Positions 24,254 through 37,724 of a stretch of 64,000 bases of DNA are shown here, one piece after another. The DNA is from Musa acuminata AAA Group (lineage: Eukaryota > Streptophyta > Magnoliopsida > Zingiberales > Musaceae). The notes beneath the pieces were generated by a model. It was not told the DNA's origin. It saw only the letters and a program-made list of their open reading frames with translations, and made no database searches. The stretch covers positions 23,951,501 to 24,015,500 of the forward strand of contig NC_088339.1 in assembly GCF_036884655.1 (NCBI RefSeq), given 5' to 3'. Numbering within the stretch: position 1 is the stretch's first letter; every line of letters begins with the position of its first letter. Made by a program: the position numbers and the translations under genes.

Positions 24254-25770
24254 GAAATGGTCAAACCTCCATCAAAGATTGAGAAAAAAAGTTTTGGATC
24301 ACTCTATTATTTTATTTTATATATGACATCATTGACCAGTTTGATTCCTATTAATCTTTTATTTTAAATTTTAACATGGTGCTCTAGTCAAAGTTTACTC
24401 AAAAAATAATTGAGTCAATGAAATAAGAAAATCACAGATATGTTAGGAAAATATCTAATATCTAAGATGAATCGGATGACATATATTATTAGATTTCATC
24501 GATGCTATATGTCGATTCTTATTCGTTTGGCTCGACAAAAATCATAGTCTCAAATTAATGAACTCGAGGTGGTACGGTTGAGTTGGACCGAGATGAAGTT
24601 CAACGTTGACCCAACCTAACACCTATATTATCTCGATCTTGCCTTCCACTTGACCTTGTGATTGAGATTATTATTATTCTTTTTTATCAACTTTGGCTTG
24701 GTGTTAGATTTATGTGGTTGGTTGGAGCTCACATCATAAGATCAAGATGGATTATATTGGGTTAGAAAAAGGTCAAGTAGTAGGCCTAAGTTAAGAACTC
24801 TCAGCCATCGATTTCTGTCATAAAAATGAGTTGGTAGGTAAATGTAGAATCCAAATGTTAATACAGTTTTAATATGTGGTATTTTATTATATCCATGTCA
24901 CAAAAAGGAGAAAATGGAACAGTAAGCGAAGAAGATTATCTCCTATAACCAAGCTAAGATTCCATCCTTCCAAATATTGGCATCATTAGAGAGCATTGCC
25001 CAATATAATTACACACTTAAATCTTGTCCTTTTTCTTTGACCAGCTTCTACTTCTCTTTCTTAGTTATCCATACACCTAACAAGAAGAGAATACAGAATT
25101 AATAGGCCAAAACTTGACCCACTTAAAAACAATTCAAGAATTATATTATCAAAATAACAATTGTCTTTTGGATCTTTCCGAAAAAAAAATAGAGAGAAGA
25201 ATTAAGTGTCTTCACCTATGTTCCTTAGTTTTTCTTTTGAGTTTGTAATGAAGAATTAGTTTTTCTTTTACGTTTATAACAAAGAATCAATATCATAGTA
25301 TACTTGAGAGGAACACTAAATTTGAGTTTCTCTTTTGCATTTGTAACGAAGAATTAGTTTTTCTTTTACGTTTGTAACGAAGAATCAATATCATAGGATA
25401 CTTGAGAGAAACACTAAATTTGAGTTTTGAATCTTGTGATGATCTAATTCTTTATCGGGTAAGCTAATCAACGTGCTTTATGTATGCATCGATTTTGCTA
25501 AGAATTAGATTTTTTTTTTTTATTAGAGGAGTTGTTTTTCGTCTGAAGAATAAGAAATATATGTTCTTTTTTTTTTTTTTTTTGAACTTTGAGTTCTTAG
25601 TAGTTTTTTTGTTGGCGGGGGGGGGGATGAAAAGTTGATACTACAAAGTCCTAACACATATGAGGCTCTTCATCTCTCTATGAAGACGATGTAATACGCA
25701 AAGCTTTCTTATCTTGTCAAAGAGAAGAAAGCTCGAGCTTATCAAGCGTCATACTCGATGGAACCAAACA
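24254..25770. other. intergenic with a 98-bp tandem repeat
   Basis: No gene is recognised. At about 25228-25425 two units of 98 bp repeat in tandem, sharing AAGAATTAGTTTTTCTTTTA, CGTTTRTAACRAAGAATCAA and ACTTGAGAGRAACACTAAAT. Homopolymer T and G runs occur near 25510-25626. Confidence 0.6.
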
Positions 25771-26220
25771 TCAAGCCTTCTCCATGATGTACTCCACAGC
25801 ATCCCAGCAGTTGCTCCATATGCTCTCACCTATCGCGACCAACACCTGCAGCACTCCGTCGAACACCTGCGTGAAGGCCTCGGCCAACGCATCGAGCGCG
25901 CTCCTGCTCGTCGCCGGTAGCTCCACAACCGCCGATACCGTGAGCCGGAGAGCCCCGGCCACGACGCTCGTAAGCGCCTCGAGCAAGCTCGAGACGAGGG
26001 ACATGACCACGTCCCTGACGAGCTCCAGCATGCACTGCAGCGCCCACCAGAGGAGGCCGCGGGCGAGCTCGACCGCATCGTTGCAGGCTTCCCCGAGGAT
26101 CTTGAACAGGTTGACGAAGGCTATTAGGGCAGCAGTTGCAGCTCTGATGACAACAGCACTTGCTAAGCATGCCAGTGAACCGGTCGCCCAGAGTACAAAC
26201 TGCAGCACAGGAAGTGCCAT
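25771..26220 (-). CDS. uncharacterised hydrophobic protein, 149 residues
   Basis: A single open frame starts at ATG 26220, in good context (AGGCAATGG), with MALPVLQFVLWATGSLACLA. It runs in hydrophobic and amphipathic helices to NCWDAVEYIMEKA. Residues 1-60 hold one or two likely membrane segments (FVLWATGSLACLASAVVI, TAALIAFVNLF). The rest is Leu/Val/Ala-rich (LLWWALQCMLELV, SLVSSLLEALTSVVAGAL) with regularly spaced acidic residues. Codons are GC-rich, like the true exons in the window and unlike the AT-rich surroundings. I do not recognise the family; helix-only membrane protein is the most that can be said. An antisense frame covers the same bases and is taken as a shadow. Confidence 0.6.
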   Translation of the reverse strand: MALPVLQFVLWATGSLACLASAVVIRAATAALIAFVNLFKILGEACNDAVELARGLLWWALQCMLELVRDVVMSLVSSLLEALTSVVAGALRLTVSAVVELPATSRSALDALAEAFTQVFDGVLQVLVAIGESIWSNCWDAVEYIMEKA

Positions 26221-29200
26221 TGCCTGCTGCTCAATGGTGGTGTAGATTACAAGAACAGCATGTTTCTTATACAAAACCACAGAGAGTTAAAAGAGTTTAT
26301 GAGAGGAGACAAATGCTCTTTGTTTTGCTGACTACTATATTCAAATGTCACGTAGACTTGGTCTTTTAACTTAATGTAAATTATAACAACTATATTATAA
26401 GATAGAAGACTTTGGCTATTCTTGGTTAGCTGAAATGTTCAAATCAGCAGTCACTAGTTCATAGAGGAAACATGTCATCAAGAAAGATCATTGTAATCAA
26501 ACTAAAAACCTTTACAAAAAGCATGAGCAAATATGTTAGTGCAATCTATTAGCAAGATAACAGGAAGAACCGAAAATATTAGAACAATCTTACAAAATAC
26601 ACCAGTCCAGTGAACAAGTTACTTCTAAGAGAGTTCATTTTCCAAGAGAAAGAAGACAACACATAATCACAATTAGAGATCCAGCAATTATAAGACAAAA
26701 GAGAGAGAACCTTTGAGTCTTTAACAGTTCTACCTCATTAGCACACAAAGCATCAAGTGAAGAATCATGGCAAGCATAAATATGTCGGGAAAAAGCCTAA
26801 GTGCTATGTATGATGGTACTCATGTATGGAGAAGAGTAAAGAGAGGGCAAGAGCTGCTTTTTTAGACATGTCATGAGAACAGAATGATGTGATCTTCCAT
26901 GACCTGGGAGAAATAGGCAATTGCAAATAAGAAGAAGACTTTGGATTCACTGTCAAGAAATTAGATGCTAAAAGAAATGAGAAGAGGACATAACAGCTCT
27001 ATCAACCAGAGCAAAAATGAAGAACCAGTCACTAAGACTCATATATTTCAGAGAAGTGATACTGAACTTTTTGCACAGAGAAGCAAAAAGAAAGCTTTGG
27101 AGGATGACTACAGAAAAAAACAGAGTAGAAATATTTTGATATTTCTAAGGCTTGGTTCATATAAAAGTAATACCACATTGACTTAACGACAAGTAATTAC
27201 ATGTATATTTATGAGGCACACATGATTTAAGATGCAAGTTGGAACATATTACCACCACTTGCATTATTAAACCAATAACATGTTATTGACAACTGCTATT
27301 CGCATGGAATGAGTCAACTATTCAAACAACATCCTAATCCAAGATTCCAACAGTTCTTCAAAGCTACGCCAAGTAATCAGCTTCTGTACATGTAATAAAC
27401 GAATAGAATAACCCAACCATTCGATTGATGAGCAGCTTGAAGGTACACAATCCAGAGAGAGGAGACAAAATCTTGCGACCAATCTCATCACAAGAGAAAA
27501 TCATTACAAAAGAAGAATGAACAGAGATGATAGTTATTATCGTCAATACATGGATTTAGGGTAAGAATTGAGAAAGTATTGAAGTTCTTCATCATGACAA
27601 ATTGTTATTCGAAAAACACATACATGACAAAGACAATTAACAGCCCACAATATAAATGTCTATTTCAGCAATAATAAGTATAAGGAATGTAGAATAACTG
27701 GGCATTCAAATATATTTAACATGTGTTATTCATATTATACTATTGATATCAGTTTATTGTAATCCAATGATATGATGAATCATGGCTTACCCATACCAAG
27801 CATGCCAACCGCCAGCCATGTCAGCCTAACATATCCTTCCAACATAATGCCACTGCCAACACCAACAGGTACTGTTCTTCCATGAGACACACTACAGAAG
27901 CATTGTTTTTTACTTTTGTTCGGCTAACGTTGGCTATTTAATCTCCCATGCTGATCCAATAAGCCTTCGGTAAACCTTGCTAGAGTAATGCTACTAAGGA
28001 TACCACGGACTCAACAAAACCAAAATACCTAAATACCATATTCTTATCTAGTCTGATCTATCCATCTTCCGTCGACTCTTCCAACTTCTGAATAGTATGG
28101 TTATAAAAACACAGATGTACTCAATGTCTAAAGCACCTTACTTATCAAAAGAAATTTAGGTGTAGGAGGTGAATGCATGCTTGATTTCCTCATCAACAAA
28201 ACTAATTAACAGATAGCCCATGAATATTTGCAACATTGAAGTTCAATCCATCCTTGCTTCAGAGCATAACTGTATACAACATTGACACTGATAATATCAG
28301 ACAGTTGCTATGAAAAACAAAAACTTAATTTGCATGGACCTCCAAGCACATTTTAAGCCAGGTTGGACAAATTCGAGCAAGTTATCAAAGATTTGAAGCA
28401 AGATACATCATCCTTAGCATTCAGCCATGAAGGGTCACTTTAAGGAACCTTTTTTTTTTTTTAATACTGGTAGCATAGTATGAGTCAGAACAACTGGCAG
28501 ATAAGTAGAATGACAATCAATTTCCTTTAACCAACACATTTCCTATCAATTCCTCCTTCAAATTCATATCTCTTTTAAGGCTTTTAACCTTGACCTCACC
28601 AATTCTACTGAAAGATGGACATCTTCATCTCTACAACCGAGATATATTTCTTCTACTTTTTCTTGAAACAAGTTTTCTCACGAAATTTTCTCATTATGTA
28701 TCTAATACTGTGTGAACCCAATATTTGCCCTTGTATTAAGAGGAACAAGAAAACTGTAGAACAAGACTAAAGTAGATTTTGCAAGATATAGAACACAGAC
28801 CTGGGCTTCTCAGTGGAAGTACTCCGGCTTGACAGCACATGAGGATCTTATCAGATGTAAGCACATCATACCTGTGGTGTGTGAATTTGGTAACAGTCAT
28901 TGATAATCTTAAAGGATTTATATGCCATAAGTCAAGCATCCATGGACAACAGACAGGCATATTATAGAATTTACTGTTAAATTCTTTGCAAAGTACATGC
29001 ATGGTGGTTAAACATGCATGCCTCTTAGCAGAAGCCATCAGAAAGGAGATTTGATTCTGTTTCATTTCTGTAAGTTAGGTGGTATCTATGCTGTCATCTG
29101 AATTGTTAAGGTTAGGATTTCAAATATACTCATGTATTAAAAAAGAGCTTGTTAGTTGGCTCATCCCAAGGCTATTGAGAATCGAATCTGTATTTTTTAA

Positions 29201-30091
29201 ATACAAAACAGGAAACCAGGATGATATTTTTGAAAAAAGAAAACCATCTGAAACAATTTAGACTTTAGAGCTAGAATTCAATTTCGTTTTGTGATAATAA
29301 CAATGACAACTTCAGTACAATCTGTGAGAATTAGAACATATTGGGACATTGCTCTAAGTTAACCACATCAGGCCTAATATCTAGGAAAATCCAAATGCAA
29401 CCTAAGCTGAATAGCAAGTTTCTAGAACCACAATCTTAACTAATTCTTCCTTTCTTAATTGTCAAATTAAAGTAACTGATGAGTCAAAGCTTACCTTTGT
29501 TCATTACAATGATAAAAAATAATCTCCTAAACATGCTATTATCCAGTCAATAGCATATGCCAACCATAAGACAAAGTTGTAAAACTACCAGCCACATTAT
29601 TTACAGCATTGTAAAAAAAAAAAATCTGTTGTATCTGCACAAAATATTTAGCTGAACCATATGGAATGTATATCTACAAAAGTAAACCAACAAGACTCAG
29701 AGATGCAGTTCCAGTGTGAACTAAATAATCGGCAATATAATGACCTTAACAAAAAAACATTTTTATACTTTCCTCTTTAATCAAAGCAACCAGAACTAAA
29801 TAAATACAGTCCTGGTAACACAAAAGCCAATATGCAAATAACAAGAAAGCATAAGACGATTAAATTGCAAATACATAATCATGAGAATCTAGATAGGCTA
29901 GCAATGTCTATACATCACACTTTGATGCACAACTATCATAAACAAAAATTTGTTCTCTGCAGGCAGATCTCAGCAGATGCAACTGTTATTTAACAATAAA
30001 ATTGTACCTTTAAATTGCAGTAAGATAACAACAACCAGAAAACATGGCTCCTAATCAACTTATTACCACCAATACATCAAACCAAAGAGAC
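26221..30091. other. intergenic, no gene recognised
   Basis: About 3.9 kb of AT-rich sequence between two minus-strand genes. Short frames (for example 28736-29065) lack family or splice support. I see no repeat family or RNA gene. Confidence 0.5.
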
Positions 30092-31582
30092 TCAGTTAAG
30101 GATGCCTGCACCAGTTTTGCTCTGCCTTGCGATCTTGGACCACTCAGTGTGGAATGATCCTGGGCGATCAACTCGCTCATAGGTGTGTGCCCCAAAGTAA
30201 TCCCTCTGTGCCTGCACCAGGTTTGCAGGCAGCCTTGCCCGGCGATAAGTGTCGAAATATGCAAGGCTGGCACACATACCTGGCGTGCTGATTCCAGCTT
30301 CAATTGCAAGTCCTACAACCCTCCGCCATGCTGCCTGCCTCTGCACCATCTCCCTTGCAAATTCAGGGTCCACAATCAGGTTCGCAAGTCCCCGATTTCG
30401 CTCATAAGCCTTCTTAATCCTATCCAAAAACCTCGCCCTTATAATGCACCCTCCCTTCCAAATCCTTGCAAGTTCCCCGAGATTGAGATTCCATCCCTTC
30501 TCAGCACTCTTAGCTCTGAGCAAGTTCATACCTTGGGCGTAACTACAGATCTTGGAAGCATAGAGAGCCTGCCGGACGTCATCAATTAGGCGTTTCTTGT
30601 CGACAGACCGGCCGCTGATAAAGTCACCGCTACCGATCCCAGCTTGGTCAAGAGCCTTGGCGGCAGCCTCTCTCTCATCCTTGAGGCCACTAAGGTACCG
30701 GCAGTCGAGAGAGGCCGCAATGGTCGGGGCAGCAACTGAAAGCTCAGCTGCCTGCTGAACTGTCCACTTGCCAGTCCCCTTCATCCCGGTCTTGTCTAGG
30801 ATCTTGTCAACAAGCTCCCCATCACCATGCTCATCGCGAACTCCAAATATGTCGGCAGTGATCTCGATGAGGAAGCTCTCAAGCTCGCCACGGTTCCATT
30901 CGGCAAAGGTCTCCGCAAGCTCAGCATTAGACAGCCCACCAACAATCCTGAGCACGTCGTAGGCCTCAGAGATGAGCTGCATGTCACCGTACTCGATGCC
31001 ATTATGGACCATCTTGACGAAGTTACCAGAGCCGCCCTCACCGACAAATGTGACGCAGGGCCCGTCGTCCACCTGGGCAGCGACGCGGGTCAGAATGTCT
31101 TCGACATTCTGATAGGCCTGGAGGGACCCGCCGGGCATGAGGGAAGGGCCGTTCCGGGCGCCGTCCTCGCCGCCGGAGACGCCCATGCCGAGGTAGAGGA
31201 TCCCGCGGGCGGCGGCCTCGCGGATCCGGCGCTCGGTGTTCTCGTACCACTCGTTGCCGCCATCGATGATGGCGTCGCCGGGCTCCATGAAGTGGGAGAG
31301 GGCAGCGATGGTCTGGTCGACGGGTGCGCCGGCCTTGACGAGGATGATGACGGAGCGGGGGCGGCGGAGAGAGAGAACGAAGTCCTGGGCGGAGCGGTGA
31401 CCGGACAGGGGGAGGCCGCCCTCTGCGGCGGCACGGCCGACGGTCTCGTCGACCTTGGAGGCGGTGCGGTTGTAGACGGAAATGGGAAATCCCCTCTCGG
31501 CGATGTTGAGGGCGAGGTTCTGGCCCATCACAGCCAGTCCTGCCAGCCCGATCCGCGACAGAACAGCCGACTCCACCGCCAT
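30092..31582 (-). CDS. PGD: 6-phosphogluconate dehydrogenase, decarboxylating
   Basis: One intronless frame of 496 residues starts at ATG 31582. It catalyses NADP-dependent oxidative decarboxylation of 6-phosphogluconate to ribulose 5-phosphate in the oxidative pentose phosphate pathway. The NADP fold starts at once (GLAGLAVMGQNLALN, 12-26). The signature VSGGEDGARNGPSLMPGG lies at 135-152. Catalytic Lys190, His193, Asn194 and Glu197 sit in GNFVKMVHNGIEYGD. Further conserved blocks are DKTGMKGTGKWT, SLDCRYLSGLKDER, IWKGGCIIRA, and QRDYFGAHTYERVD near the end. There is no long transit peptide. The C-terminus ends ARQSKTGAGILN, so no SKI/SKL peroxisomal signal is terminal. Plant 6PGDH genes are commonly intronless. 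Compartment is unresolved. Confidence 0.96.
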   Translation of the reverse strand: MAVESAVLSRIGLAGLAVMGQNLALNIAERGFPISVYNRTASKVDETVGRAAAEGGLPLSGHRSAQDFVLSLRRPRSVIILVKAGAPVDQTIAALSHFMEPGDAIIDGGNEWYENTERRIREAAARGILYLGMGVSGGEDGARNGPSLMPGGSLQAYQNVEDILTRVAAQVDDGPCVTFVGEGGSGNFVKMVHNGIEYGDMQLISEAYDVLRIVGGLSNAELAETFAEWNRGELESFLIEITADIFGVRDEHGDGELVDKILDKTGMKGTGKWTVQQAAELSVAAPTIAASLDCRYLSGLKDEREAAAKALDQAGIGSGDFISGRSVDKKRLIDDVRQALYASKICSYAQGMNLLRAKSAEKGWNLNLGELARIWKGGCIIRARFLDRIKKAYERNRGLANLIVDPEFAREMVQRQAAWRRVVGLAIEAGISTPGMCASLAYFDTYRRARLPANLVQAQRDYFGAHTYERVDRPGSFHTEWSKIARQSKTGAGILN

Positions 31583-32978
31583 CTCCTCCTCCTTCGAGGC
31601 TTCCTTCTAGGGTTCGAGGGGTGCGAGAAGGAGACGGGGTTGGGTGACTGAAGCACGGAAGTGGGAGCTGCCGGGCGTTGAAATAGAGGAATGACTTGAT
31701 CTGTAGCTCTTGATCTTTGGTGCATCTTTCAGGGAAATCCCTCCACGATATTTATTTTACGTATCAGTCCTTCACCTAACATAAGGCAAATTTGGAACTT
31801 TTACATATAAACCTCTCAAAAGATTGTATTTTATTTTTGTATTAGCGCTATATTTCTTGGATGCACGCACAAGAATCACATCTTTGGCAAATGGAACACG
31901 TAATTACACATCTTCGTAGGGGTGCAAATATAAATTCCGCTTGAGGGGTTCTAAGAGAAATGCCGAATAAGTTGGGGACCTTTTTATGAAACGAAAGGGT
32001 CAAATATCTTTTCTCGCTTCTGCGGACTCGTCGAGGTAGCCAAAGGGCGGACGGTGTTCGGAAGGATCCTCTCCGATCACCGTACGTGTTTCGTCCTAAC
32101 CTACCGTTGATATTTAAGTGGACCGTCGGGCCCACGAAGAATGCCCGGATTCATACCGATGGATGGACGAGCGACGGGAATTCGAGATTCCAATTTCAAA
32201 GGATAGTTGGAGAGGATCCTCACCGAGCCTTTAGTGTTAGGTAGGGCAGAGCCGCCTTTGAGAAGAAGGCAAGGGAATAGAAGACATCCACTCATCACAT
32301 TATAAGCAGATATACCAAAGCCCATCTACTCAAAAGTGTGAGAACAACACAGTTTAAATCCATACAACAGGTAATGCATCCTCAGGACAGATACAATAGG
32401 GGCATGTATCTTAAAACATTCCTAATCACAATAATAGATGCATGCATCAAGTCATAATCACCCACTATCTGTATCCAATACAATTTCGAATGCATGATTT
32501 TGAGTACCAAAGCGAAATGTAAGAGGATCAAACACCTAAAATGATCCCCTTGCATATAGGCCTCCCATTATCTACAAGTGAAATCGGTGAAAGTTTTCTA
32601 TAAGTCAACTCATTTTTCTCACAACAGTTGAAACTCCACCACAGAACAACCCTGTTGGACTCTGAATAAACATCTCTGAACCACAGTTACCGTAATTTTC
32701 CAATACTCAAGTGTGCCGAAGTTTCATCCGAGAACAGCACACTGATAAATCACAATAATTCGACCATGGACTTAAGGAAATTGCAACCATGTAGTCAGGT
32801 AGTTCTTGGTCGTGGAGTGAAAATCCATTGAAAAAGAATAGCCATCCTTATTAAGAAACCAGAAACCTGTGAAGCTCGAGTCACTGATCATCAGTGTGTC
32901 TGATGTTCTAAGATTTTATATAGCTAACGGCTAATGGCCGTAAGTGTCAGAAAAAAAGCAAGTAGAAAGAATGGATGG
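31583..32978. other. intergenic / promoter of the 6PGDH gene
   Basis: This holds the upstream region of the 6PGDH gene and the 3' region of the TBC gene. No other gene is seen. Confidence 0.5.
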
Positions 32979-35900
32979 TTAGTCAACTGTTGGTCCTCGC
33001 AACTTGTTAGCAACATGCAGGAGATGGTTGATGTTTACAGTTGGATAATTTTGTAAAAGCTTGAGATTAGAAGTGAAATCACCAGCTAAGAGCCGCCTTC
33101 GAACAAATATTAACATAGCACAGCATATTCGGAGTAGGGTTTCCTGCAAAAGAATCCAGATGCATCTATGAATTGTTCAACAAACAAATGGACCAATTAA
33201 GTTGAGGTAGCAGAAATAGTGCCCCGAGTTACCTGAGGACCTTCTGGATCACTAAAAAGAGTATCCCAAATGCGAAGACAATCACTAAAGTTGAACTCTT
33301 GAGTCAGTAGTAGTGTGATCCATCTAAATGCGTAGAATTGAGGATTTACCTGGGTTTCCCACAAAAAACAGCTGGTGATCAAAAAGTTATGATAGAAAAT
33401 CAAAATACGAGTCCGCTACGAAAGAAACATTAAAGCGTCAACGATGAAGTATCAAGTCTGTTCTAGGAAATTTAGAACAAAGCCAAAAAATGAGGGAAAG
33501 ACCCATCATCAATTTGCAACTTAATGCATTTTGCACTTTATACATTACATATATGTACAAGCCAAAATAATCAACCAGAAAAGTCTAATTACATGCAACA
33601 CAAGCAGAAACATCGCAAACAATTGCTTCTGGGATTAATAGCTACAAGGTATGACAGTAGCCGTGGCAGTCATTGTTATATGTGTAGCACAACCTCGAAT
33701 GAAGCTAAAGAACTTTATTCAGGTTCCATTTTCTAAATTGCATCATGTGAATGCATGTATGCATGACCACACATCACTACATTCAATGTGCATAATTTGT
33801 ACAAAAGTGTCAATAAAGATATGAAATATAAAATAAAAGCACCATGTGATGCAAGGATAAAAGAGTTTTTGCAGGAAATAAGCATTAATAACATAACATC
33901 CTTTATAGATCATCAATCTAGCAAACTTCATTGCCAATTTTAACTGTAAATGAAGAGAACGGATCAGTAAGTAAAGACATGCTGTACCGGAAAACCCTAC
34001 CAATCTACAACTACAATATGGTAAAGCACCAGTACACTACACCATAAGTAAATCCTTGGGTGAAACCACAAAAAATTTGTAATTTTAAACAACACATTTC
34101 TTGGCTCCCTCCTCTGTGGTATCTTGCAAGTGGAAATTAAGTATATGGCTCCGGTATAACTTTTAGGATCTTAAAATATTAGGAAATCAATAAATTATCA
34201 TGTAGGCTTCTATTCCAATAAGACAAATCGTAACTGTTTGAGGATGTATTTCATTGAAGATGTTCCGATTATCGAGAATAAAAACACAAAAACAATTAAA
34301 ACATTTTTCTTCACTTATTTTTGAGTTATTTATTGGTAATAACCTTTCGCAATTGTCAATTACCAAATTGAGAATAAAAAGCAGTTCGTTTAAATAACTA
34401 CAGTTTAGCAGCATGGAAGTCAAAAGAAAATTCAGATAATCTTCTAAACAAAAAATATGTACTTAATAAAATCATAGAAAGCTTCAAAACTTGCAAAAAA
34501 AAAATCTCACTTTTGTTGTGACTTCTAATTGACGCCAAAGCTCTTCATCATGCCTTTTTAAAAGTTGTGATAATTTTTCTATGGTTGAACGGATACCAAC
34601 AAGGCTATTGTCAAGCTGCTTGCAAAAGTTGTCCCTGAACATGCTCAATAACTCGACAAAGCAGCAAAATGTATCCACTTCTGCATGAGACTGCATCCAT
34701 AATAATCAGCAATCGGTTAAAAGAGATTTTTTCAGAAAATAGAAACAGGAAAAATTAAGACAGGAAAGCATATTTCTCTGCAACAACAAGCTTTGTTCCC
34801 AGTTATACGTCACACAAATATTTTTCCACCAATAATTCCTCAATGAGTTTGAAACAAAACTTCACAAACATTTAGTGCATAATTCAACAAAAAGTCATCC
34901 AAGAGTTAATTTTGTACTTAAAGTTGCAAGAGACAAGAATCAGTCTGTTTCTAATTCCATTGGATAAGTCCATGAGTCATTTGATTCATACCATCTTCTT
35001 TTCAGTATCTTTCTTTCATCAAAATGAAAGTAAATAACTAGCAATAAGTAAATTGAAGATAGGTAAGTTGCATCTGCTTCATGACACTGCTTTAGCATAT
35101 TCCAGAAACTTCTTCAATAAATAGTCCAATATAATCCACAAGCAGTACAACAAACTAATTGAATTACCTTGCTATCACAACTATCAGACAAGGATTAAAC
35201 ATCAATATCATGGCATTACCTATCAAGAGTAAAAAAAGTGAAGACACAACGACAAAGAAGTGAAAACACTCATGTAACTTATTCATCATATATAACATTA
35301 TCCTTACAGCGTTAGTTTCATCTGGGTCATTCCTGAATACATAGAACAGAGGTGCTAAAATTTCATTCATTCCCTGCACATATTTTATTCCAGGATTTAA
35401 TTTTGCAAAGATAATAAGTATGCGCCTTAAAGCTTCCTGAAAAGACAAAAAAAAAAGCTCAGAGTTGAAGCAGATGCATCAAACTAACAGCTAAAAACCT
35501 GAATGACACTGAAATTACACAATCACCTGATTAGATTTTGCAAGAGATGAGCCTCCACAAAAAAAATCCATATCTGGATGAGTACGTTTTACATCTCGAT
35601 CTATCTGCTCCAGTATCTCTGCCTCCTGATTGGTGTAGATTGTTAATTTGTTTATATATGTCAACACCAAGCAATGAAGGACCTCTAGATTGCTCAAAAA
35701 ATGCAAATGCAGATACACCTATATGATTATGAGGACCTGACTTACTAGAAAATACAAGTACAGATAAAAGTCAAAAAGATCCAAGTACCCTAACTCTATC
35801 CAGATATGAATAATAGTATGTGGTTCGAAACAATATATCACCAAGAATAGTATGAAATACAGATTAATTCTACTAACCAGTAATAGCCCAGTTATTAAAA

Positions 35901-37724
35901 AGAAAATAACAGTGATAGATCCCTATAAATCCCGCATTGCATTATAATAAGGGCACACAGACTTCATGCCTTCACTTAGATCTTACTAATTTATTAAATT
36001 CCAAAGACATGGCGCAAATAGTGATATATTTCTTCTTTTTATATATGATTACCCACACTTTCTGAAAAGGCAGAAAGTTGCTCTGCTTAACATGCATTGC
36101 AATTTGTTGACCGTGCAATGTAGGGGTGAACACCTAGTCATGGTGGAAAAGCCTTTCTTCAAGCACTATTACAGTTCGTTTGCAACTAGAAAAGCTGATT
36201 GTGCAATAAACTAGATAAAGGCAGTATTTCCATTCATGAACTTGTAGATCAAAGTTGAACAAGGTATACTGATTTCTGGCAGAGAAATAACATGCCAAAC
36301 TTGTTCAAAATTTGCTATTTGGCCAATCAATAACAATCTAAGGCTCACTATTATTAGGATGACTGAATGGTTCTCTATCATCAGGCTTCCATTTTTCATT
36401 CAAAAATAAATGAAAGATAGAACAAGAGGCAAACTAACAAAATCAACATGAGAAGTATTAATAAGGCAAAAAATAAGAAATGAGAAGGTATTCTCAATAA
36501 GACTAAGTTTATAACTCAGCCATTTGTTCAACACGATTCCCACTTTGATTTAAAAAATAATACCTGGAAGTATTGGTTCCACACGCTACTCTTCATAAGA
36601 CTCAGAGGATGTTCCCCATGAATAATCTTTGACCTCGAAAGCAAGCCAGTACTTAGACAACTTAAGTCTTCATTCTTGGAACCAGCTGAATCTTCCATTC
36701 TACGGGTGATCTCCGACTGACTAGCAACAGAATATTTCAGCAAGACCAGAACATATTGGAATAAGCGGAAAAAAAAGAAAAAAGCTATACGAGTGGATGT
36801 CAACTGTAACCTTGTGGGTTCACAGGGTCCTAACAGATAAACAATAGAATCCAATATCAAAACCTGTACCAGAACCCTCGAAAAACTTACGGGGTTCCGT
36901 AGAAGCTCGTCCATTAAAGTGTAATATTGAGTCTGCTTCTTTTCCAATTCATGTGCCCACAACGTGCGATCTAGTGGCAAATACCCCAACAATAGCTGTT
37001 AACTACAAAGAAAAAAACCAATAAATTCCCATATAATGGAAAAGAAACAGTAGTCAGATGTTCTTTATTGGACAAATTACTATCAATTGTTGATAATTCC
37101 CCATGTTAAATGGAGAAATATTACCTGTGCTACGACAAACTAAACAGATTACAAGTTATAATAAAGAAGAGCATTTTGACACAAATCATGGTGACTAAGC
37201 TGAAAGAAAAGGCAACAATAGTGGGATAAAAAGAACTTGAAAAGGAATCATTCAAGACCTTCCATGCTGTTGGACGAACGCCATGCGGAATACCCTGGAA
37301 TGCCAACCTCCGCAATTCCCCTAGGTTGATGATCCTACTAGATAACTGAGAACCAAAGACGCTAAGTTCAATTAAATCCTAGGGGAAAATAAGAGAGAAA
37401 CAAGATCACAGCGCATCCATGTGACAGAACCCTAACCGTGATCTGGAAGTCGGCCAGGAGCTGGGACTCGCGGGATTCCTCCTCCAGCGATGACCAAGAC
37501 GGGCTCAGCTCACCGGAGTGGGCTCCGATCTCCGACCTCTGAGCCACGGCGAGCCGCGTCCGGGAAGGGGATGGCTCAGGCAGCGGCGGCGCCGGAGGAG
37601 GAGAAGAAGGTTCCGGAGATAGGGTTCTGGTCTCGTAGCGGGAGCTGCGGCGATCGTCGGAGAGATTGGAGGACCAAAGAGGGCTATTGAGCCACTCGGG
37701 CACGCCCTTCTTCTTCCCCACCAT
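32979..37724 (-). CDS. TBC-domain Rab GTPase-activating protein (TBC1D13-like)
   Basis: Nine minus-strand exons fit in phase: 37724-37437, 37378-37259, 36995-36891, 36716-36564, 35625-35527, 35436-35308, 34690-34511, 33349-33233 and 33143-32979, giving 451 residues. All inner exons are phase 0. The TBC domain spans about 125-425: GIPHGVRPTAWK, LLLGYLPLDRTLW, the arginine finger IDRDVKRTHPD (Arg236), the glutamine finger YVQGMNEILAPL (Gln276), FCCFVELLSMFRDNFCKQLD, LEVTTKVNPQFYAFRWITLL and IWDTLFSDPEGPQ. It accelerates GTP hydrolysis by a Rab in vesicle traffic. The first exon is a Ser/Pro-rich linker. The exon 2 donor (AAG|GTCTTG) is weak, but the join WK|LLLGYLP is well supported by the family. 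The start ATG is MVGKKKGVPEWLNS; nothing upstream in frame begins with ATG. Confidence 0.93.

Noticed and set aside
25784..26245. 153-codon plus-strand frame opposite the hydrophobic protein
   Set aside because: It is the antisense shadow of a GC-rich frame; its composition is Ser/Thr/Ala low-complexity.
30827..31651. 274-codon plus-strand frame opposite the 6PGDH gene
   Set aside because: Antisense shadow with Gly/Glu/Asp-rich composition and no domain.
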